64,000 bases of DNA, from positions 169,926-233,925 of the forward strand of contig NZ_FXYF01000008.1 in NCBI RefSeq assembly GCF_900184945.1, in the 5' to 3' direction. The DNA comes from Antarctobacter aquimaris. Lineage in GTDB: Bacteria; Pseudomonadota; Alphaproteobacteria; Rhodobacterales; Rhodobacteraceae. Of this stretch, positions 19,682-30,158 are shown piece by piece (the first letter of the stretch is position 1; every line of letters begins with the position of its first letter). Under the pieces are notes generated by a model. The model was not told the origin of the DNA and ran no database searches. It worked only from the letters and a program-made list of their open reading frames with translations. The translations under genes and the position numbers were made by a program.

Positions 19682-21976
19682 TCAGGTCAGCTGGCGGTGC
19701 ACGGTTTCGGTCAGGTCCGAGAGCGAGAACGGCTTGGGCAGGAAGACCGAGTTCGGGATCACTTCGCTGCCCTCGCCAAAGGCATCCTCGGCATAGCCCG
19801 AGACAAAGACGACGCGGGTGTCGGGGCGGGTTTCGCGTGCCTTGCGCACCCAGGTCGGACCGTCCATGCCGGGCATCACCACGTCCGTGACGAAGACATC
19901 CACCGCCAGGTCCTCGTCCTCGAGCGTGCGCAACGCGTCCTCGGCGGTCTCTGCCTCGATCACGGTGTAGCCGCGCAGACGCAGTGCGCGGGCGGCAAAG
20001 GCTCGCACGGGGGCTTCGTCCTCGACCAGCAGGACCACGCCGGAGCCCTGTTCGGGCAGTTTCTGCTCGACCGGCTTCGGCGCGGGCCGGGCTTCGACCT
20101 GCACCGTCTCGTAGGCCGGGAACAGCAGCGTGAAACAGGTGCCCTGCCCCACGACGCTGTCGACAAAGATGTAGCCGCCGGTCTGCTTGACGATGCCGTA
20201 GACGGTGGACAGGCCAAGCCCGGTGCCTTCGCCCGTGCGCTTGGTGGTGAAGAACGGCTCGAAGACCTTTTGCAGCTTGTCCTGCGGGATGCCGATGCCC
20301 TCGTCGGTGACCCGAACCGAAACATAAGTTCCCGGCGCCACGACCGCGCGGTCGCGCGACATCGGTTCGGCAAGAACGCGGCGCTCGGTCTCGACGACGA
20401 TCTCGCCGCCTTCGGGCATGGCGTCGCGGGCGTTCACCACCAGGTTCATCATCACCTGTTCCAGTTGCCGGCGATCGCCCCGCACGGGCGGCAACTGCGG
20501 ATCGTGGCGCAGGGTCAGCCGGACCTTTTCCCCCACGAGCCGGTTCAGCAGGTGGGCGAGGTCCGACAGGGTGTCGCGCAAATCCATGATCTCGGGCTGC
20601 ATGGTCTGCTTGCGCGAGAAGGCCAGCAACTGGCCGACCAGCGCCGCCGCGCGGTTGGCGTTCTGGTTGATCTGCACCAGGTCGCCATAGTCCGGGTCGC
20701 CCTGGTCGTGTCGCAGGAGCAGAAGGTCACAGTGCCCGGAAATGGCGGTCAACAGGTTGTTGAAGTCATGCGCGACGCCGCCAGCCAGCTGGCCGATGGC
20801 CTGCATCTTCTGGCTCTGGACGAACTGCGCCTCGAGCGTCTTGAGCTCGGTCGCATCGTTCAGCACGGCGATCAGAGCGGTCTCGCCCTCGTCGATCACC
20901 CGGTTCAGCGTGACCTGGACAAAGACCTCGCGGTCGGCGCGGGTGAGCCGCAGAAACTCCGAGCGATGCAGGCCGCGCCCGTCCGCCGCCTCTTGCAGCC
21001 AGTCGCGGATCGCGCGCCCGAGGCCTTCCATGTGCTCGGCGATGTGGCCCGGGTCGCCCTGGCCGAGATTCAGCAAGCGCCGCGCCTCGGGGTTGGCGCG
21101 CTGCACCTGCCCGTCGGGCGCGACCTTGAGCAGCGGCACCGGCAGGCCGTCGAAGCTGCCCATGATGTCGCGCCGGCCGCTGTCCTCGGCGATCGGGGAC
21201 AGGACCAGTTCCAGCCGCCCGCCGCCGATGTCGGCGCTGTTCACCAGAACACTCTGCCCGGCGTGCGCGCCTTTCAGGTAATGCACGCCGCCTGGTCGCA
21301 ACGGCAGGTCGGCAAAGATGTCGTCCAGCCGCTTGACCCGTTGGCCGACCAGGTCGCGCGCCACCGGGTTCATGTAGAGCACCGCGCCGTTCCGCCCCAG
21401 CGAGATCACCGCGAGATCGGCGCGCGAGCGCCCGCCCGCACGCTGGGATTCGTTCTCCAGCCGCCAGAGCATCAGGTCGGACCGGAAGCTGCGCACGTAG
21501 ATCCGGTAGCCCTCGGAATGGCTTGTGACGTCCTCGACGGCGGCACCGTCACGCAGCGCCTTTTGCTGAAGCCGGTACACGATGCCTTCGGAACTGGCGA
21601 AGACTTCACGCAGTAGGGCGGGAAGCTGCGGTTCGGTGGCGGATGGGAAACGGTCACGCGCGGCGCCGTTTTCGCGCAGGACCTGCCCTTCGCCATCGGT
21701 CAGGAAGCAATACGCAGGCTCGCTCTCGATGAAATCCGCCAGCTGTTCGATCCGCCGCCTGTGCCGCCCGCCGGTCACCCGGTCCAGCACCAGCCAGAGC
21801 AGAGCGAGACAGCCAAAGGCGCCGGTCGCCGCCAGCGCAACCACCTCGACAGAACGGATATCGGACAGTTGCGCGATCAGCAGGGACAGGGTGGCCAGCA
21901 CGAACAGCGCCGCCGCACCGTAAACCGGTGTCATGGCATGGGCGCGCCTGTTCGCACTGTTGACAGTTGCCTGCAC
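19682..21976 (-). CDS. cckA: Hybrid histidine kinase CckA
   Basis: This 764-residue protein (from a GTG with GGGGGA upstream; an ATG 14 codons later is an alternative) has two N-terminal membrane segments followed by PAS-like regions. The HisKA domain has the phospho-acceptor His in [17 protein letters not shown]. The ATPase domain has GIGIP and [13 protein letters not shown]. The C-terminal receiver domain has the phospho-acceptor Asp in [11 protein letters not shown]. This is the domain order of CckA, which phosphorylates ChpT and thereby controls CtrA, governing cell cycle, motility or gene-transfer-agent expression in this order. A perfect CtrA-type site lies 53 bases upstream. Confidence 0.93.
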   Translation of the reverse strand: MQATVNSANRRAHAMTPVYGAAALFVLATLSLLIAQLSDIRSVEVVALAATGAFGCLALLWLVLDRVTGGRHRRRIEQLADFIESEPAYCFLTDGEGQVLRENGAARDRFPSATEPQLPALLREVFASSEGIVYRLQQKALRDGAAVEDVTSHSEGYRIYVRSFRSDLMLWRLENESQRAGGRSRADLAVISLGRNGAVLYMNPVARDLVGQRVKRLDDIFADLPLRPGGVHYLKGAHAGQSVLVNSADIGGGRLELVLSPIAEDSGRRDIMGSFDGLPVPLLKVAPDGQVQRANPEARRLLNLGQGDPGHIAEHMEGLGRAIRDWLQEAADGRGLHRSEFLRLTRADREVFVQVTLNRVIDEGETALIAVLNDATELKTLEAQFVQSQKMQAIGQLAGGVAHDFNNLLTAISGHCDLLLLRHDQGDPDYGDLVQINQNANRAAALVGQLLAFSRKQTMQPEIMDLRDTLSDLAHLLNRLVGEKVRLTLRHDPQLPPVRGDRRQLEQVMMNLVVNARDAMPEGGEIVVETERRVLAEPMSRDRAVVAPGTYVSVRVTDEGIGIPQDKLQKVFEPFFTTKRTGEGTGLGLSTVYGIVKQTGGYIFVDSVVGQGTCFTLLFPAYETVQVEARPAPKPVEQKLPEQGSGVVLLVEDEAPVRAFAARALRLRGYTVIEAETAEDALRTLEDEDLAVDVFVTDVVMPGMDGPTWVRKARETRPDTRVVFVSGYAEDAFGEGSEVIPNSVFLPKPFSLSDLTETVHRQLT

Positions 21977-22028
21977 TCAGTCCCCCGGCTGTTCGATTCG
22001 CATCCCGACATAATGGCCGCCCAGGGTG

Positions 22029-22043
22029 TTAAAACTGCGTTAA
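22029..22043 (-). promoter_or_regulatory. CtrA binding site upstream of cckA
   Basis: TTAA-AACTGCG-TTAA followed by CC matches the full CtrA consensus TTAA-N7-TTAA. It lies 53 bases upstream of the cckA start, between cckA and the rsmB-like gene, in the position of a promoter. Confidence 0.65.
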
Positions 22044-22097
22044 CCGTTTGGGACTTCCGAAAGAGCCATGCCAAATCATTGCACGCCAAGAGCGAAT

Positions 22098-23249
22098 TCA
22101 ACAACCCATAATTGCAGCGAAAAACCCGTCGCCCCCTTCGGCGGGCAGGAATTGACGTTGCGACAGGACCCGCCATTGCGGCCGACGCCTGACAAAACCC
22201 GCGATCTGCGCGGCGTTCTCTCCTTGCAGAACGGAACAGGTGGCGTAGGCCAGCGTGCCGCCCGGCGCCACGAGGGCCGCGGCGTCGTCGAGGATCCGCG
22301 CCTGGAGCGCCTGCACCTCGGCGAGGCGCGCCTCGGTCAGCCGCCATTTGCCCTCCGGGGCGCGCCGCCAGGCCCCGCTGCCCGAACAGGGCACGTCACA
22401 CAGGACGAGCTCATAGGGACCGCGTGGGGAAGACAGCGTGCGGATCGCGGCCCCGGCCCGCGCCGCGCGTGCCGTCAGATCCGCCATTCGTTTGGGCGCG
22501 GCGTCATGCGCATCGACCCGGCCCGTTCCCATCCGCGCCGCCATGGCAAGCGCCTTGCCGCCGCCGCCGGCGCAATAGTCGAGCACGCGCAGCCCGGACG
22601 ACAGCGGCAGCATGTCCACCACGGCCTGGCTGGCGGCGTCCTGCAAGTCCACCAGCCCCTCCGCGTAGGCCGCGCTGCGCGCGATGGCGCGGGCACCGCC
22701 GGTCACCCGCAGCGCGGTCGGCGACAGCGGGTGCGGCTCGGTCTCGATGCCCTCGTCGGCCAGCCGCGCTCGCGCCTCGGCCAGCGTCGCCTTCAGCGTG
22801 TTGACCCGCAGGAACACGTCCGCGCGTGCACGCAGCGCCAGCGCGGTGGCTTCGGCCGCCGGACCCAGGCTGTCGCGGAACTGCGCCGCCAGCCAGTCCG
22901 GCAGGTCCCAGGCCTCGGCGCCCTCGGAGGCATGGCCGGCCGCCTGCTCGGCCTCGGTCAGCGAGGCCGGGCCGTGCCCCTCGCCCGAGAACAGCGCCGC
23001 GGTGTCCTGGCCCTGCAACCGGAGCAGGCCCAGCATCCGCGCCCGCCCGCTCTCTCCGCCACCCATGGCCGCCGCGCTGCGCCAGCATCGCAGCGCATCG
23101 AACACGTGATCGCGGACCGCGGCGCGGTCCTTGGACCCGGCATAGCGGGCGGTCCTGCCCCAGGTCGTCAGCAGCTGTTCGGCCGGATGCCCCGCGGCGA
23201 TGCCGTCGAGGATCCGGATGGCGGCCTCTACGCGGGCGGCTGGGGTCAT
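22098..23249 (-). CDS. RsmB/NOP2/SUN family RNA (cytosine-5) methyltransferase
   Basis: This 383-residue protein has an N-terminal NusB-like helical part and a SAM methyltransferase domain. SAM binding is at VLDYCAGGGGKALAMA. The motif IV cysteine is in LCDVPCSGSGAWRRAPEGKW and the catalytic motif VI cysteine in LAYATCSVLQGEN. It methylates cytosine C5 in rRNA (position 967 of 16S rRNA for RsmB proper); the exact target is not proven here. The start at MTPAARVEAAIRILDG fits the family; longer in-frame starts add low-complexity sequence. It is upstream of cckA on the same strand. Confidence 0.9.
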   Translation of the reverse strand: MTPAARVEAAIRILDGIAAGHPAEQLLTTWGRTARYAGSKDRAAVRDHVFDALRCWRSAAAMGGGESGRARMLGLLRLQGQDTAALFSGEGHGPASLTEAEQAAGHASEGAEAWDLPDWLAAQFRDSLGPAAEATALALRARADVFLRVNTLKATLAEARARLADEGIETEPHPLSPTALRVTGGARAIARSAAYAEGLVDLQDAASQAVVDMLPLSSGLRVLDYCAGGGGKALAMAARMGTGRVDAHDAAPKRMADLTARAARAGAAIRTLSSPRGPYELVLCDVPCSGSGAWRRAPEGKWRLTEARLAEVQALQARILDDAAALVAPGGTLAYATCSVLQGENAAQIAGFVRRRPQWRVLSQRQFLPAEGGDGFFAAIMGC

Positions 23250-23392
23250 GGGTGTCACTCCGGTCTGAAGGCTTGTCCTGCGGTCGGCTCTGACTAGCGC
23301 AGGCGGGCGACCTTGGCGAGGCCCGCACAGGGCATGGCAGAGCGGCACGGTTGCGGCTAGTCTGGCGCCGGACATCAAGGGAGGAGCCCCGC

Positions 23393-24283
23393 ATGGGCAT
23401 CGAGATCGACTGCATTCTGGACAGCCGCAGCGTCGTCGGCGAAGGGATCGTCTGGGACGTGGAGACGCAGCGGCTGTGGTGGGTCGATATTCCGCCCGGC
23501 CTTGTCCATTGCACCGATCCCGCGACCGGGCTGACCCAGACGCGCGGGATGGGCGAACCCGTGGGCTGCCTGGCGCTGCGCGCGGGGGGCGGACTGGTGC
23601 TGGCGACGAAGTCGGGCTTCAAGCTGCTGGATTGGGAAAGCGGCGCGGTGACCCCGATCACGGACCCGGAAGCGCACCTGCCGCACAACCGCTTCAACGA
23701 CGGCAACACCGATCCCGCGGGGCGGTTCTGGGCCGGCTCCATGCGCGACCCGCGCGACCTGACGCAGCCGCCGACGGGCACCTTCTACCGGCTGGATCCC
23801 GACCATTCGGTCACACCCGGGCCAACCGAGCTCTACACTGCCAACGGGCTGGCCTTCTCGCCCGACGGAAGCCGCATGTATTACTCGGACAGCGCGCCGA
23901 ACGTGCGCACGATCTGGGTCTGCGACTACGACCTGGAAACCGGGACGCCCGGCGCGCCGCGGGTCCTCTTCGACACCCGCGCGGTGACGGGTCGGCCGGA
24001 TGGCGGCACGGTGGATGCCGACGGGTGCTACTGGATGGCCGGGGTCTCGGGCTGGCAGCTCTATCGGATCACGCCGGAGGGCAAGCTCGACCGGACGATC
24101 GACCTGCCGATCGAGAAACCCTCGCGCCCGATGTTCGGCGGTCCGAACCTGGACGTGCTCTACCTGACCAGCATCGGCGGCGAGGACATCGCCGAGCCGA
24201 AACGCCAGCCACGGGCGGGTGGCCTGTTCGCGCTCACGGGCCTTGGGGTGCAGGGCGTTCCGCAGGCACGGTTCAAGGGTTAA
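23393..24283 (+). CDS. SMP-30/gluconolactonase family hydrolase
   Basis: This 296-residue six-bladed propeller enzyme has the metal-binding elements of the SMP-30 family: the glutamate in VVGEGIVWDVETQRLWWVD, the asparagine in HNRFNDGNTDPAGRFWAG, the second asparagine in YTANGLAFSPDG, and the aspartate in RPDGGTVDADGCYW. It should open sugar lactones in the cytoplasm. AAGGGAGGAG is a strong ribosome site before the chosen ATG. It stands alone, divergent from the rsmB-like gene, so the sugar is not indicated by neighbours. Confidence 0.92.
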   Translation: MGIEIDCILDSRSVVGEGIVWDVETQRLWWVDIPPGLVHCTDPATGLTQTRGMGEPVGCLALRAGGGLVLATKSGFKLLDWESGAVTPITDPEAHLPHNRFNDGNTDPAGRFWAGSMRDPRDLTQPPTGTFYRLDPDHSVTPGPTELYTANGLAFSPDGSRMYYSDSAPNVRTIWVCDYDLETGTPGAPRVLFDTRAVTGRPDGGTVDADGCYWMAGVSGWQLYRITPEGKLDRTIDLPIEKPSRPMFGGPNLDVLYLTSIGGEDIAEPKRQPRAGGLFALTGLGVQGVPQARFKG

Positions 24284-24402
24284 TGGCCAAATGACTCGGC
24301 GGGGCGCTCTCCGCTCTTGCCGGAGGGGCCACACCGGGGCGGCCGCCACAGGCGGCGCGGTGGAACGCCCGAAGGTCCTGTCAGGACCGTCGGTATGGGA
24401 GC

Positions 24403-24425
24403 AAAGCGGCTTCGAAGCCACTTTT
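24403..24425. repeat. Hairpin repeat, copy 1
   Basis: AAAGCGGCTTCGAAGCCACTTTT is close to a self-complementary palindrome, with one mismatched arm base. It recurs 120 bases downstream with full symmetry. It could act as a terminator for the SMP-30 gene. Confidence 0.6.
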
Positions 24426-24522
24426 CTGCGCATTCGTCAGGGTTGAGCACACACGCCCGGCGGCGCGCAGACGCATGCGGTGCCGGCCCGGCGGCATGAA
24501 GACCACATCGGCCAAGAGCGCC

Positions 24523-24545
24523 AAAGCGGCTTCGAAGCCGCTTTT
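24523..24545. repeat. Hairpin repeat, copy 2 (perfect)
   Basis: The sequence is the perfectly symmetric form of copy 1 (AAAGCGGCTTCGAAGCCG and so on) and is followed by TTTT. It lies about 100 bases beyond the guaB stop on the opposite strand and may end transcription from either side. Confidence 0.6.
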
Positions 24546-24641
24546 ACCGCCCCTGCCGCCGCATCGCGCGGTCTTCGCGCCGCGCCAGTCCACCGCCTCG
24601 CAGACAGATACCACACGCGGCCGACCGGCGGACCATCCCCG

Positions 24642-26489
<1,848 letters not shown>

Positions 26490-27314
26490 ATGAGCACCGC
26501 GGTGCAGGAGCATTATGGCTCGGCCGACATCGTCGCGCGCATCCTGTCCGCGATCCCCTGGGCTCCGGAAACGGGCAATCCGCTCACACCGGACATGCTG
26601 TACCGTTTTGATCAGCTTCACGGCCGCGAACTGCACGCGACGCGGGACCATGCTGCCCGCCTGTCACCCAAACCCGGCGCGCATGTCCTGGACATCGGGT
26701 CCGGCATCGGCGGTCCGGCGCGCTACCTCGCAGCCACATGCGGCTGCCGGGTAATGGGGATCGACCTGACCCTCGCCTTTGTCGACACCGCGCGTGACTT
26801 GACCGCGCTCTGCGGGTTGGGCGCTATGGTCGACTTTGTGCAGGGCGATGCGGCGCACCTGCCGATGGCCGATGCCGGTTTTGACCATGCCCTGTGCTTC
26901 TATGTCGGCATGAACCTGCCCGACTCGTCCGCCGTGCTGGCCGAGTGCCTGCGCGTGCTGAAACCGGGCGGGCGGCTGGTCTGGACCGAGGTCACCACGG
27001 GAACCGGCGCGCCGCATTACCCGCTGCCCTGGGCCCGCACGGCCGAGGCCAGCTTTCTGGACAGCCACGCGGTCCTGCTCGACCGCTTTGCCCGCGCCGG
27101 TTTCGACGTCGTCGATGCCGTGGACGAAACGCAGGCGCACCTCGACCTGGCGCGGCAGCTCGGCGCCTCGGGACAGGTGCCGGACCCCGCGCAGACACAG
27201 TGCAACGCGGTGGTACTGGGTGCCGACTTCATGGAACGGCGTGCGAACTACACGCGCAGCCTGTCCGAAGGACGCATCGCAAGCACCTGTATCGAGGCGA
27301 GAAAACCGCTCTGA
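26490..27314 (+). CDS. SAM-dependent methyltransferase (class I)
   Basis: This 274-residue protein has a Rossmann-fold SAM site VLDIGSGIGGPARYLA (motif I), GIDLTLAFVDTA (motif II) and VLKPGGRLVWTE (motif IV/post). It resembles small-molecule N-methyltransferases of the sarcosine/dimethylglycine or UbiE type, but the acceptor cannot be read. The ATG of MSTAVQEHYGS is the sensible start, as upstream open sequence has no family features. It is divergent from guaB and followed by a strong terminator. Confidence 0.82.
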   Translation: MSTAVQEHYGSADIVARILSAIPWAPETGNPLTPDMLYRFDQLHGRELHATRDHAARLSPKPGAHVLDIGSGIGGPARYLAATCGCRVMGIDLTLAFVDTARDLTALCGLGAMVDFVQGDAAHLPMADAGFDHALCFYVGMNLPDSSAVLAECLRVLKPGGRLVWTEVTTGTGAPHYPLPWARTAEASFLDSHAVLLDRFARAGFDVVDAVDETQAHLDLARQLGASGQVPDPAQTQCNAVVLGADFMERRANYTRSLSEGRIASTCIEARKPL

Positions 27315-27335
27315 CCGACCCACCTCAGACACGCG

Positions 27336-27360
27336 AAAGGCCCCCGAACCAGGGGCCTTT
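27336..27360. terminator. Bidirectional terminator
   Basis: AAAGGCCCC and GGGGCCTTT form a perfect 9-pair stem with a 7-base loop. The hairpin lies between convergent genes, with A- and T-rich ends on both sides. Confidence 0.8.
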
Positions 27361-27382
27361 CCCGGCGCAGATCGCCCTGCGC

Positions 27383-28867
27383 CTACTTCTTGTCGGCTTT
27401 CTGCACCGACTCGCCGATCGACTGCACCGACCAGGCAAAATCCACGTCCAGCGCGGTGTCGAACACCCAGTGGTCGCGCGGCACGTAGAAGTTGGCCGCG
27501 TAGCCCGACCCGCGTCCGCCCCAGGCAGCGAGGCCATGGCAGGTCATGCAGTTGGTCTGAATGCCGAGGTCCGTGGTTGTGGTGGTCCAGCCGCCCTTGC
27601 CGTCCGGCGTCTGCACCGTCTCCTGGAAGGAAAAGACCCCGGTGCCGAACCCCGACTCGAGGTAGGGGTTGAAGGCGGTGACCAGCGCGCCGACGTTCTT
27701 TCCGCCCACCAGCGGCTGCGCCGGAACGAGCATGGAATAGGCCGGCGCCATGGCGTAATGCATGGCCTGCGGTGTCAGCGTGTCGGGCCGCGCGGCGGCA
27801 ATGTCGGCGCTGGACGGCGTGTTGGGCCGCGCCGCGTCCGCCTGCCACCAGAAGGTCTGCCAGGTCCATTGCGTGATCTCGCGCGAGGTGACGTGCATCG
27901 CCACCAGCAGCGCCAGCGCGGGACCGTCCCCGCCCAGCGTGGTCTCATCCCCCGTCGTGGTGTTGACGAAGGTCGCGTTGGCGGCCTTCAGATCGACGGC
28001 GATGAAATCGTCCACCGAATAGATGCTGTCCGCCGAAGGGCTGGCGCAGTTCACGTCCGCCCCGGTCGAGGTGGTCGGCCCCTTGAGGTCGAGGTCGACA
28101 TAGACGCATTGCTGCCAGAGATCCTCGGGGTAGCCGCCCTGCTTCATGTCAGGCGTCCAGTTGGTGGTGTCCGGGATCCCCGGCCAGGCGGTGAAGGCGT
28201 AGAGCCTGCGCTTGGTCCCGTCGGCATCGGTCCAGTTGGTGATGCGGTCGTCGGTCACCAGCTTGTAGACCGGTTTCACATTCACCGAATTGTCGGGAAA
28301 GCGCACCTTGTCGCCCTTGGCCAGCAGCTCGTCCAGCACCTCGGGGCGGCCGATGCCGTTGTCCAGCAGGTACTGCGCCGAAGCCGGGCTGTAGGCGACG
28401 TTTTCCAGCACGTCGGTATTGACGATGATCCCGGCGGCGTTGGCGACAGGTTCCGTTCCGTCCTTCTTTTCGGCGGCCTGGTTGGCCAGGAATCCGTCCA
28501 CCAGCCCGTGCTTGAACATCTGGTTGGACTCGCCCAGTTGCAGGTTTTCCCCAGGCTCCTTGCCGGTGAAGACGGCGATGACGTCCGCCTTGGTCAGCCA
28601 GGTCTGGTAGGTCAGCCGGGCATAGGGGCCGGAGCCGTCGACGGGATGGGTCAACCCGGCCCATATCCCCCAGCCATGCGCATGGATCGCGGCGCTGTCC
28701 TGTGGTTCGGCATAGATCCAGGCGTCGATCTCGGTCTCCGAGGTCGGGAACCGCACCCCCGGGGCGGGTTCGGCCGGCATGTCCGTGCCGTAATCCTGCG
28801 CCACCGCCGCCAGGGGCAGCCCTCCCGCAAGGCAGACGCCGACAATCCAGTTCCAGTGTTCGCGCAT
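27383..28867 (-). CDS. Periplasmic protein with single CxxCH haem motif, function unknown
   Basis: This 494-residue protein begins with a signal peptide (HWNWIVGVCLAGGLPLAAVA). It has one canonical haem c attachment site, NCMTCHG, near residue 448. The rest is unusual: tryptophan-rich stretches (TWQTFWWQADAARP, HAHGWGIWAGL), no tandem cytochrome domains, and no methionine ligand I can point to. It may be a mono-haem cytochrome-like protein or an enzyme with a small c-type domain. GGGAGGA lies eight bases upstream of the chosen ATG; an upstream in-frame start has no ribosome site. No cytochrome or maturation genes are adjacent. Confidence 0.8.
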   Translation of the reverse strand: MREHWNWIVGVCLAGGLPLAAVAQDYGTDMPAEPAPGVRFPTSETEIDAWIYAEPQDSAAIHAHGWGIWAGLTHPVDGSGPYARLTYQTWLTKADVIAVFTGKEPGENLQLGESNQMFKHGLVDGFLANQAAEKKDGTEPVANAAGIIVNTDVLENVAYSPASAQYLLDNGIGRPEVLDELLAKGDKVRFPDNSVNVKPVYKLVTDDRITNWTDADGTKRRLYAFTAWPGIPDTTNWTPDMKQGGYPEDLWQQCVYVDLDLKGPTTSTGADVNCASPSADSIYSVDDFIAVDLKAANATFVNTTTGDETTLGGDGPALALLVAMHVTSREITQWTWQTFWWQADAARPNTPSSADIAAARPDTLTPQAMHYAMAPAYSMLVPAQPLVGGKNVGALVTAFNPYLESGFGTGVFSFQETVQTPDGKGGWTTTTTDLGIQTNCMTCHGLAAWGGRGSGYAANFYVPRDHWVFDTALDVDFAWSVQSIGESVQKADKK

Positions 28868-28903
28868 GACATGGTCCTCCCAACAACCACTAGCTGAATC
28901 AAT

Positions 28904-28920
28904 TGACTTTACGTTAGTCA
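28904..28920. promoter_or_regulatory. Dyad, possible operator
   Basis: TGACT-TTACGTT-AGTCA is an inverted repeat 37 bases upstream of the CxxCH protein gene. On the minus strand a TTGAAC-N17-CGTAAT promoter-like pair precedes it, so a repressor bound here would block transcription. Confidence 0.35.
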
Positions 28921-29040
28921 TGAATTACGCGAGCCCAAAGGCATTAGTTCAACCCTGACGATAAAATCGTGCTTGACAGCGCCTGCCCCTTGTTGCCGCC
29001 GCGCACCCGGTTAGGCTGTCGCTCACGCAAGGAGAGCCCG

Positions 29041-29997
29041 ATGAGTCACAGCTACACGACCGGACGCCTGAACCTGCCCTTCACCGGCATCTGCACCTTT
29101 GCCAAGGCCCCGCATCAACCCGACTGGTCGGTCCTCGAGGCCGACGCCGCCATCCTCGGCGCGCCGTTCGACGCCGGCACGCAATGGCGGGCGGGCGCGC
29201 GGTTCGGGCCGCGCGGGGTGCGCGAGGCCTCGACCCTGTTCAGCTTTGGCCACGCCGGGGCCTATGACCACGAGGACGACGCCATCTACCTCGAAGGCGT
29301 ACGGCTGGTGGACATGGGCGATGCCGACATCGTGCATACCGACACGATCCAGAGCCACGCCAACATCCGCGCGGGTGTCGAGGCGGCCCTGGCGGCGGGC
29401 GCCCTGCCCGTCACCATCGGCGGCGACCATTCGATCAACATCCCCTGCATCGAGGCCTACGAGGGCCGCGCGCCCTTCCACATCCTTCAGATCGACGCCC
29501 ATCTCGACTTTGTCGACGAACGCCACGGCGTGACGCGCGGCCACGGCAACCCGATGCGCCGCGCCGCCGAAAAGCCCTGGGTCACCGGGCTGACCCAGGT
29601 CGGCATCCGCAACGTGTCCTCGACCGCACGCGAAGGTTACGAGGACGCCCGCGCCCGCGGCTCGGACATCCTGTCGGTCCGCCAGATGCGCAAACTGGGG
29701 GCAGAGGCCACCGCCGCCCGCCTGCCCGCGGGCGCGCCGGTTTACATCACCATCGACATCGACGCCTTCTGCCCCTCCATCGCACCCGGAACCGGCACAC
29801 CCAGCCACGGCGGCTTTCTCTACTACGAGGTCCTTGAACTGCTCCAGCAGGTCGTCCGCGACCATCCGGTGGTGGGCATCGACCTGGTCGAGGTGGCGCC
29901 CGACTACGACCCGTCGGGCAGCACGTCGATTCTTGCCGCGCAGTTGCTGATGAACCTGCTGGGCTTCATCTTTCACGCGCGAGGCGCCCATTCCTGA
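29041..29997 (+). CDS. Agmatinase/ureohydrolase family protein
   Basis: This 318-residue member of the arginase superfamily has the manganese ligands GGDHSINIP, QIDAHLDF and TIDIDAFCPSIAPGTGTP. The usual DP after the third motif is CP here; this residue is not a metal ligand. It should release urea from a guanidino compound; agmatine is the usual guess, guanidinobutyrate or similar are equally possible. The start follows AAGGAGAG. Other polyamine genes are not nearby; the next gene encodes a CoA-transferase about 160 bases on. Confidence 0.9.
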   Translation: MSHSYTTGRLNLPFTGICTFAKAPHQPDWSVLEADAAILGAPFDAGTQWRAGARFGPRGVREASTLFSFGHAGAYDHEDDAIYLEGVRLVDMGDADIVHTDTIQSHANIRAGVEAALAAGALPVTIGGDHSINIPCIEAYEGRAPFHILQIDAHLDFVDERHGVTRGHGNPMRRAAEKPWVTGLTQVGIRNVSSTAREGYEDARARGSDILSVRQMRKLGAEATAARLPAGAPVYITIDIDAFCPSIAPGTGTPSHGGFLYYEVLELLQQVVRDHPVVGIDLVEVAPDYDPSGSTSILAAQLLMNLLGFIFHARGAHS

Positions 29998-30158
29998 GGC
30001 ACCCGGAAAGGCAAGCGACGCCGCCTGAGCCGATTTCCGCGCCTCGGGCGGCGCCTTGGCCTGTGCTCTTGCGCCGAGGCCTGATACATGGCTTGCCGTC
30101 CCCGCACCGTCACGCTTCTGTGGTCGGGAGCACACGAGACCGAAGACAGGACCCACCC

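Larger units (their letters stand above)
24284..24641. other. Intergenic region with repeated hairpins
   Basis: This 358-base region between convergent genes holds two near-identical terminator-like hairpins (listed below) and a third, GGTCCTGTCAGGACC, at 24374-24388. No coding sequence is supported. Confidence 0.6.
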
